The notes below the pieces were generated by a model, which searched no databases, was not told where the DNA came from, and worked only from the letters and a program-made list of their open reading frames with translations. From Planctomycetaceae bacterium (GTDB lineage: Bacteria > Planctomycetota > Planctomycetia > Pirellulales > Thermoguttaceae), in contig WRMR01000028.1 of the NCBI GenBank assembly GCA_009776995.1, positions 1-17,379 of the forward strand: a stretch of DNA of 17,379 nucleotides, in the 5' to 3' direction. The translations under genes and the position numbers were made by a program. Shown here piece after piece: positions 7,649 to 15,423 of this stretch (the first letter of the stretch is position 1; the number at the start of each line of letters is the position of its first letter).

Positions 7649-9094
7649 ATGACAAATCGAGGTTTCGCCCTATTGTTTATCGTGCTTCTTGCGGGAAGCG
7701 GCAATGTTTTTGCCCAGTCAAATGCTGGCACCGAACAGCTTTACAGCGCAGGGATTCACGCTTTCAATTCGCAACGCCATGCCGAAGCGATCAGTTGGTT
7801 CAATCAGCTCGAAGCCAAAGGTACACAAGACCCGCGGGCGTTCTTTTTCCGGGGACTTGCCTATGGCCGGTTGGGCGATGCCGTAGCGGCGAACGCGGAT
7901 TTTGAAACGGCAGCCCGAATGGAATTGACCGTCGCGGGCCGATCTTATAGCGTTCCGAAAGCCTTGGAACGAATCCAGGGTCGGGAACGCACGACTATCG
8001 AACAGCATCGCCGGGCGGCCAAACGTGCATGGGAAGCCGAAGAGAACCTGCGCCGGCAGAATGAATTTCTGACGCAGAAAGCGGAGAATCAGAAACTTTA
8101 CCAAACGATCATCAGTTCCGGCGAGTCTGTTGCGGCATCGACTTCCGGTGTTGATATTTCAGGCCTGGCTCTTCCGTTTGGCGCACAACCGGCCGCCCCT
8201 TATGGCGGCAACAAAGCGTTGTCCCAACCCAAAGCCATCGGCGTGACTCAGGGTGAAATGACGGACGATAATATTTTCAAGGCGGATGTGGAACGCCCGA
8301 CGGTGATTGCAGAACCGGAACCGCCCGCCCCCCGAACTGAGTCCCGACCGCAAGACCCGGGCGAAAGAGGTGCTTTCGATATCTTCAATAAAGAAGGTGA
8401 CGATGCGGAAGGTTTCGACTCCAGTGCCTTGTTGCAAGGTGGCGGTTCCGCGTCCCGAAGTCCCGGCAGCGGTTTGGGTCTGTCCAACTTCTTATCCAGT
8501 TTTGGAAGCGGCAATGCCTCCGGGAGCAGTGACGATTTCGACGACTTTGGAAGTGCCGGCGATGAAGGTTCTGTTTCATCGCCCGGTGGTTGGGATGACA
8601 CTGAATTAGGTGACAATCCTTTTGACGGCGGAGGTTTTGGGGATAACGACAGCCCAATGACCGTGCCATGGCTAGGTGAGACCAACTTTGGTTCGGAAAG
8701 TATGCCTTTCGGTACGACTCCGGCAGGCGGTCTGACCGATCCGGTCAAAGATAATGGACGTTTTTTTGGCAAGGGCTTTGCAAGTCTGTTCAAAAAATCC
8801 GGGGAAAGTGCGGCACCCGCCGATGAACCTGTGGCCACTCCGTCAAGTCCTGTTCCCACACCTGACGTTTTCGATGTTTCTGATGATGAAGCCGTCGATC
8901 CGTTTGATACGGACGTGTTCGATGAATCGTTTTGGGTGTGTCTTGAGAATCGCACAATAATCGAGCATTTCAATCGGAGCCGCGATGGTCACGGAGCGGT
9001 CATTCCGCTTGATGACTCTCGCGGCTCTGATTTGTCGAACAGCTTGTTTTCACGTGAATCCTTCACCGGTCACTTACGTTCCCGGCTGCTGTAG
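7649..9094 (+). CDS. secreted TPR protein with acidic low-complexity C-terminal half
   Basis: 481 residues as annotated. A signal peptide ends near VFA (residues 20-22). Two TPR-like helical repeats lie at about 27-92 (YSAGIHAFNSQRHAEAISWF, then FFFRGLAYGRLGDAVAANAD). A charged, probably coiled-coil stretch spans about 105-152. From about 230 onward it is Gly/Ser/Asp-rich with acidic DPF-like motifs (NPFDGG, DPFDTDVFDES). TPRs bind partner proteins; no partner is evident. ATG 7649 is preceded by GGAG and GGAAGG (7634-7644); the GTG at 7637 would be in frame but overlaps that site. The last 50 residues are compositionally different and overlap a large palindrome and the end of the facing gene. 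The true end may therefore be near 8944-8960, after a frameshift. I do not recognise a named family; likely a periplasmic or surface protein. Confidence 0.8.
   Translation: MTNRGFALLFIVLLAGSGNVFAQSNAGTEQLYSAGIHAFNSQRHAEAISWFNQLEAKGTQDPRAFFFRGLAYGRLGDAVAANADFETAARMELTVAGRSYSVPKALERIQGRERTTIEQHRRAAKRAWEAEENLRRQNEFLTQKAENQKLYQTIISSGESVAASTSGVDISGLALPFGAQPAAPYGGNKALSQPKAIGVTQGEMTDDNIFKADVERPTVIAEPEPPAPRTESRPQDPGERGAFDIFNKEGDDAEGFDSSALLQGGGSASRSPGSGLGLSNFLSSFGSGNASGSSDDFDDFGSAGDEGSVSSPGGWDDTELGDNPFDGGGFGDNDSPMTVPWLGETNFGSESMPFGTTPAGGLTDPVKDNGRFFGKGFASLFKKSGESAAPADEPVATPSSPVPTPDVFDVSDDEAVDPFDTDVFDESFWVCLENRTIIEHFNRSRDGHGAVIPLDDSRGSDLSNSLFSRESFTGHLRSRLL
8972..9032 (+). terminator. 61-bp near-perfect palindrome between convergent genes
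   Basis: Arms GAGCCGCGA (8977-8985) and TCGCGGCTC (9019-9027) are exact complements and extend outward by AATC/GATT across one G-U pair. Inside, GTCA pairs with TGAC and AGCGG pairs with CCGCT around a TCATT loop, with symmetric small internal loops. The single mismatch in the outer stem is a G-U wobble in the plus-strand RNA. A short UUU follows. It is placed as a terminator for the TPR gene and could also end transcripts of the facing gene, although it currently lies inside the annotated TPR frame. Confidence 0.55.
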
Positions 9095-11889
9095 GAAACG
9101 CCCCGTTCCGGCAACAGCATGTCAAACTCTGCCTGAATCGAAACCGCGTCGGGGGAAAGCAACGCGTCGAATTTGCCGCCGCGAAACCAGTTGAGCGGCG
9201 GTGCCAAAAAGCCGGCGGGTGGTTGTGGCGAAGCGTTTTGCCTGTTGCCGGATGGGGTTGTGCCAAGTGCCGTTGCGTGCCAGCGTCCCATACCGAAGGC
9301 CGGGTCGCCGTAGGGTTGATAAACATACTGCCCGCCGAGCGGACAGATTAACTCGCCACCGAGCAATTGTTCGGCCACGTCTTTGCATTCCGGGCCGTTG
9401 ATCAGAAACTGCGTTTGCAGGTCGTTGAGCAACCGCAAATTGCCTCGCGACGTGTCACAGGTGCGCAGGTAGCCAAGCCGGTTGAGCGTCGGGGCGATGT
9501 GTGCGGTCAGGGGATTTCCGATATTGACGCGGAGTTGCGCTGCGTAGTCCGCCGGAACGAATCCAAGTTGCGGAGACACCTGATCCAGTACGCCGCGCTG
9601 TCGTGAGTATAACGTGTATTGCCCGAAATGCCGCCGCCAGGTGCCGCCGACGCCCCGTGAGTAACCGCTTGCGTCGTCGCGTTGCAGGAAGGCGACGTTC
9701 CAGGTTTTCAGCAACGTCCCCGGCTGGCCAACATAGCCCAGGTAACCCGCGAGCAGGTCGCCGATGAGCATTTGCTTGTCTTTCAAAACGATGCCTGAAA
9801 CGATGTCCGACGCGAGTTGTTCAATGGGCCGCATTTGTTCGCCCGGCTCACGCGGCGGTGCCTCATTGCGCAACGCTCCGAAAAAATGGTTGCCCGCCAA
9901 TGAAATTTCAAATGACGCAAAATTGCCGGGAACCGGTGCCATCTGATATTCAAGCGGCGGACCGATTTGCGATTGCAGCGTTTCGCCGTTCTTGCGGGAC
10001 AGCGGTGCCATACGGGCGTCGATGGTGATGTGTTCCGTTTTACCCTCGCGGGATGTACCGGGCGTTCGCTTGATTGAAACGATCACCGGGTCAAGGTTCC
10101 CCCAGTTCTCAAAGAAATCACGGCACATCGCTTCGTAGGCGTGATACTCGGCTTCGGTCACATGCGTCGGCAGCATATCTGCAACCGGCACAAACGAACC
10201 TCGCTCGCCGCGCAGTGAATTGCGGATGTCTTTCCAGGACGCAAGAATCGTGTCGCTCCCATCGGGCAAGGGTCCGAAGTTGCGCGGGATGTAACCGCCG
10301 GTTCGCAACAGTTGTAGCCAACGGTCAACGTCCGCGTGACTGCCATGACCTTCCGCCGCCGCTGTCATGCCACCCAGCCGCAACAGTTCGATGTCCGAAG
10401 CCGCCGTCGTACGCCGCTGTGTTTCGATCCAATAGCCGGGGCTGACGATGTTGTAAAAATATGGCCGCGAAAAGTAAAGAAAAATTGTCGCCTTGTCTTC
10501 GACGGACATGATCTCGCGCACCTGTTGAAATTCCGGCAATTCGCCGAGCGAAAGCGGCTTGGGTGTTTGCGAATCCGTCGGGGGAACATGCAGCGCGACG
10601 AAATCGCGTACCAACTGTTCTGACCGCGTCACGAGGTGATACTCACCCATTGTAACATAAAACGTGCGGAGATGCTGGTCGGGCGACGTGATGGCGGACA
10701 CCTTTTGCCCCTGCACGTCCAGTATCTTTTCGACGGCGCGCCGCGATTGATTCTGCCGCAACAGATCCCGGCGTTTCGCGTTGAAATCGTTGGCCAGCAG
10801 TACACTGTTTCTCGCCCGAAAGAGCAGTCCGAATGAGGCACCTTCCTCGAAAAAGAGGTCGGTGCCGATCACCGCAACATCATCAATGACCGCGTCGCCG
10901 AACAGTTTGGCCAGTGCGTCTTGTCGTAATCCGAGTTGCTGTTCGAGACGTTCGTCGGAACGCGTGTTGAGTGCCCGCAGTGCGATGAGGTTCCGCATGT
11001 CGCCGCCCCAAAGTGCGGTCGTGTCCTGTAACCAGGTGAAATTCGAGTAGGAACCGAACCGGATATAAAAGCAGTGCGCCGGTACGTGAAACGCAATTGG
11101 TTCGATATCTGAGTGTGGGACGAGGGATGAGGGGTCAGGGGGCAGTTCCCTGTCCCTTGAATCCTGAATCAACTCGCCCAGCGCAGGCGGCAGGTCATAC
11201 TGCGCAGGCTGAACAAACTGTAGCGGTTCGAAGAAGCGTTTTGCCTGGGCGTCGAACAACGAGGCCGTCGGGTCGAGTTGGAATCCGAGTTCCGTGTAAA
11301 ACAATTTGTCCCAAATCGGCGGCTTGACCACAGGCCGTTGCAGACCGAGACGGTACGAGAGCATTGTCCGCAAATACTCCCTGACCACCGGCGGGTAATC
11401 ATTGGTCTCCGCAAGCGAACTTGCGTCTTTGTTGTACTTACCCCACCATTCCTGCAAAAGCTGCCGATGTCTCGATGGTCGTTGTACCGGCGTTACGGTT
11501 TTGGTGACCGAACGATTGGTCACGATGGTCACATTGAGCGGTGCCTGGTTGCCGGTAAACAGGAAATAAACGGCAATCGACGTGCCGGTCTGGTCAAGTA
11601 TTTCGCCGACCAGCCGCCCGATGGGGCGTCGCGCGTTTTGAAAGGCTTGCGTCACTTCGCGTGGTACCTCGCGAACTTCAAAAATCGGGTACAATACGCG
11701 GTTGTTTTGCTCGTAAATTTGAATTTCCTCAAGCCCGCGCGACGCTGACAGTTCGTTCGGCAAAATCGGCAGGACAATGCACCCGACGCCGAACGGTTGG
11801 CCAAGTACCGCTTCGGTTTGCCCCAACGCAACCGCATGAGGCAAGACGGTCAAAAGAATCAAACAGAAGATTATCAGTGAGTTTCGCAT
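9070..11889 (-). CDS. large secreted protein of unknown function (939 aa)
   Basis: I do not recognise this protein. A signal peptide is clear (residues 1-23, ending AVALG before Q24). There are no further membrane helices, so it should be exported to the periplasm, paryphoplasm-like space or outside. Visible landmarks are a segment HVPAHCFYIRFGSYSNFTWL at about 268-287; a beta-rich stretch DDVAVIGTDLFFEEGASFG at about 336-354; and a C-terminal part with Cys811, Cys835 and Cys849, the last in ELICPLGGQYVYQP. The CP-x-GG-x-Y pattern recalls a short motif of planctomycete secreted proteins; this is only a resemblance. ATG 11889 has AGGA eight bases upstream; an in-frame start 15 codons earlier would bury the signal peptide. 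The stop overlaps the convergent TPR frame by 25 bases. The DNA at about 11101-11175 is purine-rich and repetitive and encodes a probable linker. Confidence 0.82.
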   Translation of the reverse strand: MRNSLIIFCLILLTVLPHAVALGQTEAVLGQPFGVGCIVLPILPNELSASRGLEEIQIYEQNNRVLYPIFEVREVPREVTQAFQNARRPIGRLVGEILDQTGTSIAVYFLFTGNQAPLNVTIVTNRSVTKTVTPVQRPSRHRQLLQEWWGKYNKDASSLAETNDYPPVVREYLRTMLSYRLGLQRPVVKPPIWDKLFYTELGFQLDPTASLFDAQAKRFFEPLQFVQPAQYDLPPALGELIQDSRDRELPPDPSSLVPHSDIEPIAFHVPAHCFYIRFGSYSNFTWLQDTTALWGGDMRNLIALRALNTRSDERLEQQLGLRQDALAKLFGDAVIDDVAVIGTDLFFEEGASFGLLFRARNSVLLANDFNAKRRDLLRQNQSRRAVEKILDVQGQKVSAITSPDQHLRTFYVTMGEYHLVTRSEQLVRDFVALHVPPTDSQTPKPLSLGELPEFQQVREIMSVEDKATIFLYFSRPYFYNIVSPGYWIETQRRTTAASDIELLRLGGMTAAAEGHGSHADVDRWLQLLRTGGYIPRNFGPLPDGSDTILASWKDIRNSLRGERGSFVPVADMLPTHVTEAEYHAYEAMCRDFFENWGNLDPVIVSIKRTPGTSREGKTEHITIDARMAPLSRKNGETLQSQIGPPLEYQMAPVPGNFASFEISLAGNHFFGALRNEAPPREPGEQMRPIEQLASDIVSGIVLKDKQMLIGDLLAGYLGYVGQPGTLLKTWNVAFLQRDDASGYSRGVGGTWRRHFGQYTLYSRQRGVLDQVSPQLGFVPADYAAQLRVNIGNPLTAHIAPTLNRLGYLRTCDTSRGNLRLLNDLQTQFLINGPECKDVAEQLLGGELICPLGGQYVYQPYGDPAFGMGRWHATALGTTPSGNRQNASPQPPAGFLAPPLNWFRGGKFDALLSPDAVSIQAEFDMLLPERGVSYSSRERK

Positions 11890-11955
11890 GGACTCAATCC
11901 TTGAAGCTGATGAAGTGTTGCCAATATTCCACATTGCATGGGTTTCAGATTTTTC

Positions 11956-11981
11956 GATGGAAATCGCCCGCCATTTCCATC
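11956..11981 (-). promoter_or_regulatory. hairpin in the leader of the 939-residue gene
   Basis: GATGGAAAT (11956-11964) and ATTTCCATC (11973-11981) are perfect nine-base complements around an eight-base GC-rich loop. It sits 67 bases upstream of the ATG at 11889. It is not followed by a U-run in the minus RNA, so it looks like a leader structure or binding site rather than a terminator. Confidence 0.4.
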
Positions 11982-12123
11982 CTGGTCATCATGTTCATCT
12001 TGAGAAAATCATGGTTGAAACAACGGCGGCGCGGATTTGCGACGAATTTCAACAGGTATTTTACCATATCGCCAACATCGGAGGCAAGTGGGCAGGTGTA
12101 ATCGCAAATGCGGTTTTTGGTTG

Positions 12124-12147
12124 ACGATGCGTTGGCCAACACATCGT
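12124..12147. promoter_or_regulatory. 24-bp dyad, operator-like
   Basis: Half-site ACGATGCGTTGG (12124-12135) is followed directly by CCAACACATCGT (12136-12147). The halves are reverse complements except for one base pair. With no loop between them this suits a dimeric DNA-binding protein better than an RNA hairpin. It lies about 40 bases upstream of the minus-strand promoter candidate and 140 bases before the antitoxin remnant. Confidence 0.45.
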
Positions 12148-12210
12148 ACTGTTGCCGACACGAACGTCACGGAAATGAATAACTATCGATTTTCGGGCAC
12201 ATTTCGACTG

Positions 12211-12246
12211 TTGACACTTGACAGGTGATTCCAATTGTATTACTGT
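12211..12246 (+). promoter_or_regulatory. weak promoter candidate with doubled TTGACA
   Basis: TTGACA occurs at 12211-12216 and again at 12218-12223. The best -10 at 17 bases from the second copy is TACTGT (12241-12246), only 3/6. It would serve the antitoxin remnant and the hydrolase behind it. The -10 is poor, so confidence is low. Confidence 0.3.
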
Positions 12247-12284
12247 ATCAACACAAAGTCATGTTATTTTTTTGAGGGTCAATG

Positions 12285-12443
12285 ATGGCTACGATTCAAG
12301 TTCGCATTGATGACAATTTGAAAACAGCGGCAGACGATCTTTTTTCTTCACTTGGATATGACATCCCAGATTGCCGACAAGACACGGACAAGTATCTCGT
12401 GCGATTTGGTGCAAAGGAATCAGGATCAATACAACACGGATAA
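12285..12443 (+). pseudogene. truncated RelB/DinJ-type antitoxin remnant
   Basis: 52 codons. The first 25 residues (MATIQVRIDDNLKTAADDLF, then SSLGYD) match the N-terminus of RelB/DinJ antitoxins, the ribbon-helix-helix DNA-binding half that pairs with YafQ/RelE-type toxins. After GYD the usual hydrophobic helix and toxin-binding tail are absent. Instead there are about 26 unrelated polar residues and a stop. Other frames do not restore the family sequence, so this looks like a deletion or recombination remnant rather than a simple frameshift. GAGGG at 12274-12278 precedes the ATG by six bases; an ATG at 12282 is also in frame. No toxin follows: the hydrolase starts 40 bases downstream and is probably cotranscribed. 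A DNA-binding role could survive, since the lost part mostly binds toxin. Family call moderate. Confidence 0.6.
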
Positions 12444-12483
12444 AGATTTTTGAACAAGCCCCAATTCCAACGGAGGTCTCCCC

Positions 12484-14733
12484 ATGAACCGTCTTCTCGT
12501 GGCAATTGTGCCAATCATTATCCTGTTTTCGGCAACCGTTTATGCGCAGCCGCCGTCGGAAATCACAAAATCACCCGGCGGTCCGTTAACCGGCACGGCA
12601 ATGCTCGACTGGGACGGCGACATCGTCGAAAAACTGATCGCCGACGCTGACGCTTTTTTCCTTGCTGAAACGCTGGAAACCGTCAAGCGACAGGAATCGT
12701 TCTGGAACCGTGACCTGTCGTCTGTCGAAGCTTATGAACAATCCCTTGAAGCAAACCGGAAGGAACTTGCGAGAATTCTCGGCGTTGTCGATCCCCGTGT
12801 CGGATTTGAGGCACCTGAAATCATCGATAACCTGGACCGCTCCGGGATGGTTTTTGAGACAAGAGATTTCTCGGTATTCGCCATCCGCTGGCCGGTGTTT
12901 GACGATTACACTGCCGAAGGGTTGCTGATTGCACCGAAAAATGGAACGCCGGACGAAGTTGTTATCAGGATTCCTGATGCCGATGAGAGTGCCGAAGATT
13001 ATGCCGCTACGATTTGCAGCTTCAGCCCCAGTGGCCCCCGGAGTGATATGACACTGATTCCGGCAACGGTCAGTCGGACACTGAACGAGTTTTCCGCCCC
13101 CTATCCCAATTCTCGCACCGCCATATTGACCAACCGCGAGTATTTGTATCGCACCTCCTTTCAAATGGGACGGCATCTCATTGGTTACGAAGTTCAACAG
13201 GTGCTTGCCCTCGTCGATTGGTTGCAGAAAGACCCGAAGACACAGAATCTTCCACTTCGTATTATGGGAATCGGTGACGGGGGCATGATCGCCCTGTACA
13301 CCGGGGCGTTGGACAACCGGATAGATGAAGTGACCGTTGCCGGCTATTTCGACAACCGCAATCACCTCTGGGAGGAACCGATTGACCGCAATGTTTTCGG
13401 TCGTATGGAACGTTTCGGTGACGCGCAACTGGCAGCGATGATTTTTCCGCGAACGCTGGACATTGTCACATGGGATAACGAAACCACAAAGGAAATTCCG
13501 CGCGGGCGTGGTGGTGCCATCGGTAAGATCATTCCGCCAACACGGGACTCTGTCATAGCCGAAGCAAACCTTGCCCGATCTTTCGTGGCATCTCTTGCCG
13601 AAAAGACCGGAAAAGAGAATTGGCTTCAGATGCAATCAATGTCACACGGTGTTTTTCCTGAAAAACCACGAGGCTTGACCGTTGACGAAAACCGCGAACG
13701 CCGGATGATCGACGCCCTCGACAAGCATACGCAAAACCTTTTGTACCGGTCGCCGTTAACGCGAAGTCTCTTCATGTCAAAGCTCGATATGTCATCGCTC
13801 GACGCCTACGAACAATCGACGAAATACTACAAGGACTATCTCGAAAACGAAATCCTCGGCAGGTTTGACAAAGAGTTGTTGCCGCTCAATATCCGTTCCC
13901 GCCAAGCCTACGAATCGGACGAGATTGTCGGCTACGAAATTGTGATGGACGTTTACCCCGGCATGTTCGTTTACGGGCTGTTGTTCCTCCCGAAGGAACT
14001 GAAACCGGGCGAAAAGCACCCTACTGTTGTCGTCCAGCATGGCCGCAACACCCGGGTTGAGCAACTGATCGAAAACTCCGGTGCCGGTGACATGCTCCGA
14101 TTGGAAGGCATCCTGACGCGACTTGCACGGCGGGGTTACATCACGTTCGCGCCGCAGCATTTGTACATGCTGGAGGACGAGCATCGTCAAATCCAGAGGA
14201 AAGCCTATCCGCTCAAAAAGACCTGCTTTGCCCTGATGCTCTCCATGCAACGGCAGGTCGTCCGTTGGCTGGCAACGCTGCCAAACGTTGACATGGACCG
14301 CCTGGCCTTTTACGGGCATTCTTACGGTGGCAAGTCCGCCATGCGTCTCCCACCGCTGATTGACGAGTACAAACTCGTCGTGATTTCCGGTGATTTCGGA
14401 CGTTACGACGTGAAAATGGCATCGACATTCTATCCGCCCAGTTTTGTTTTCACGGACGAATATGAAATGTTCGAGTTCGACCTGGGCAATACGTTCAATT
14501 ATTCCGATCTTGCGTCGCTGATTGCCCCGCGACCGTTTTTCATTGAACGGGGCAACTTCGATGTTGTCGGCTGGGACGAGGAAGTCGGTTACGAATACGG
14601 CAAGGTGCTGCACCTTTACCAGGCGTTGCTTGACATCCCGGAACAACTCGGCATCGACTGGTTCAAGGGTCCACACCGCGTCAATGCCGTGAAATCATTT
14701 GAGTTTCTCGACCGGTTTTTGAAGCGGGAATAG
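12484..14733 (+). CDS. secreted tandem alpha/beta-hydrolase, second unit active
   Basis: 749 residues with a signal peptide ending at VYA (19-21), so exported. Two related units are visible. Unit 1 (about 45-400) begins with a helical lead containing SSVEAYEQS (79-87) and has GIGDGG at 262-267, where the hydrolase nucleophile elbow is expected, without Ser. Unit 2 (about 405-749) begins with SSLDAYEQS (437-445) and has GHSYGG at 611-616 with S613 as nucleophile, acid candidates D693 or D698, and H731 in KGPHRVN. FVYGLLFLPKELKPGEKHPTV and APRPFFIERG are typical of dienelactone-hydrolase or acetyl-xylan-esterase-like folds. Ester hydrolysis, possibly on carbohydrate, is inferred; the substrate is unknown. 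Start: ATG 12484 with GGAGG at 12472-12476, seven bases away. It follows the antitoxin remnant by 40 bases. Prolyl-oligopeptidase-like peptidase is the main alternative. Confidence 0.85.
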   Translation: MNRLLVAIVPIIILFSATVYAQPPSEITKSPGGPLTGTAMLDWDGDIVEKLIADADAFFLAETLETVKRQESFWNRDLSSVEAYEQSLEANRKELARILGVVDPRVGFEAPEIIDNLDRSGMVFETRDFSVFAIRWPVFDDYTAEGLLIAPKNGTPDEVVIRIPDADESAEDYAATICSFSPSGPRSDMTLIPATVSRTLNEFSAPYPNSRTAILTNREYLYRTSFQMGRHLIGYEVQQVLALVDWLQKDPKTQNLPLRIMGIGDGGMIALYTGALDNRIDEVTVAGYFDNRNHLWEEPIDRNVFGRMERFGDAQLAAMIFPRTLDIVTWDNETTKEIPRGRGGAIGKIIPPTRDSVIAEANLARSFVASLAEKTGKENWLQMQSMSHGVFPEKPRGLTVDENRERRMIDALDKHTQNLLYRSPLTRSLFMSKLDMSSLDAYEQSTKYYKDYLENEILGRFDKELLPLNIRSRQAYESDEIVGYEIVMDVYPGMFVYGLLFLPKELKPGEKHPTVVVQHGRNTRVEQLIENSGAGDMLRLEGILTRLARRGYITFAPQHLYMLEDEHRQIQRKAYPLKKTCFALMLSMQRQVVRWLATLPNVDMDRLAFYGHSYGGKSAMRLPPLIDEYKLVVISGDFGRYDVKMASTFYPPSFVFTDEYEMFEFDLGNTFNYSDLASLIAPRPFFIERGNFDVVGWDEEVGYEYGKVLHLYQALLDIPEQLGIDWFKGPHRVNAVKSFEFLDRFLKRE

Positions 14734-14802
14734 CACTATTCACGAAACCCTATTTTGTGGACGGCGACCGGAAACGCTCTTGTTGTCATAACAATCGCAA
14801 TC

Positions 14803-15330
14803 TTACCGCCGCGGGGCCGATTGGAGTTGTTCCATTCGTTTCACCATTCGATGAATCACAATCAAGGGAATGATTCCGAATACGCCAAAACAACAGTCGA
14901 TGAGTTGCCAGCCGAAAGGAATGCCGCGAATCGGTCCGCAGATGAACGCCAACGGCAGGAGTGCCACACAGGCGATCATTGCCCAATGAATGACCCAGAG
15001 ATTGCGAACCGGGTCACGGAACGGGCCGAGGAACGCCGTTGCAATCACGATATGCGCAAAGGCCAGCCAGTCGGTTCCGTAAGCGTAAAACGGGAAATGC
15101 ACCGCGTTGTATTCGATGCCCGCGCGGACGAAAGCGAGCCAGTCGGCCAGGCCGGGGATGTGGTTGCCAAAAAACGTGCCTTCACCGAACCATCGGCATA
15201 GCACTTCCAGTTCCCAACGCAGTGGAAACGCCGTGATCCCATTGGCCAAAATTGCCAGCATGTAAAACAAAACCAGCCCGCGAATGCGGAACAACAGTTG
15301 CTTTTCGGTCAGTGGGGTTCGGGTGGTCAT
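14803..15330 (-). CDS. small four-helix membrane protein of unknown function
   Basis: 175 residues with four likely membrane helices at about 17-33, 88-104, 112-132 and 147-160. Well-defined polar turns are FPLRWELEVLCRWFGEG (about 35-51), YAYGTDWLAFAHIVIA (83-97), GPFRDPVRNLWVIH (102-115) and ICGPIRGIPFGWQLIDCCFGVFG (130-152). These look strongly conserved in style, and I recall similar unnamed proteins in Planctomycetota and Bacteroidota, but I cannot name a function. The start at ATG 15330 gives the membrane protein directly; the open frame continues upstream to 15516, but that part runs through the palindromic element and has no family character. It converges with the hydrolase, 69 bases apart, with no clear terminator between them. 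Confidence 0.78.
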   Translation of the reverse strand: MTTRTPLTEKQLLFRIRGLVLFYMLAILANGITAFPLRWELEVLCRWFGEGTFFGNHIPGLADWLAFVRAGIEYNAVHFPFYAYGTDWLAFAHIVIATAFLGPFRDPVRNLWVIHWAMIACVALLPLAFICGPIRGIPFGWQLIDCCFGVFGIIPLIVIHRMVKRMEQLQSAPRR

Positions 15331-15423
15331 GGTGTTCACACTGTGCTTGCCGCGAAGCAGTATTTGATTGTTAATGAGAACAGGCCATATCACAAACGAC
15401 GAAGGGCAATGACACAGGTGAAG

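Larger units (their letters stand above)
11890..12284. other. intergenic region with regulatory-looking symmetry
   Basis: No convincing gene. A plus-strand open frame of 78 codons (11888-12124) and minus-strand frames here lack recognisable features. The region holds a leader hairpin (11956-11981) and a weak minus-strand promoter for the 939-residue gene: TTGCCT 12087-12082, 18-base spacer, TAAAAT 12063-12058. It also holds a 24-bp dyad (12124-12147) and a plus-strand double TTGACA before the antitoxin remnant. Confidence 0.55.

Noticed and set aside
8248..8973. A 241-codon minus-strand Ser/Pro-rich open frame opposite the TPR gene
   Set aside because: Its composition is the mirror of the Gly/Ser/Asp-rich repeats on the plus strand; no start signal or domain.
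11888..12124. A 78-codon plus-strand open frame at the start of the 939-residue gene
   Set aside because: No family features or ribosome binding site, and it overlaps the start codon and the regulatory-looking region of the gene on the other strand.
12586..13635. A 349-codon minus-strand open frame opposite the hydrolase
   Set aside because: It is the antisense shadow of the hydrolase, which has a signal peptide, ribosome binding site and family motifs.
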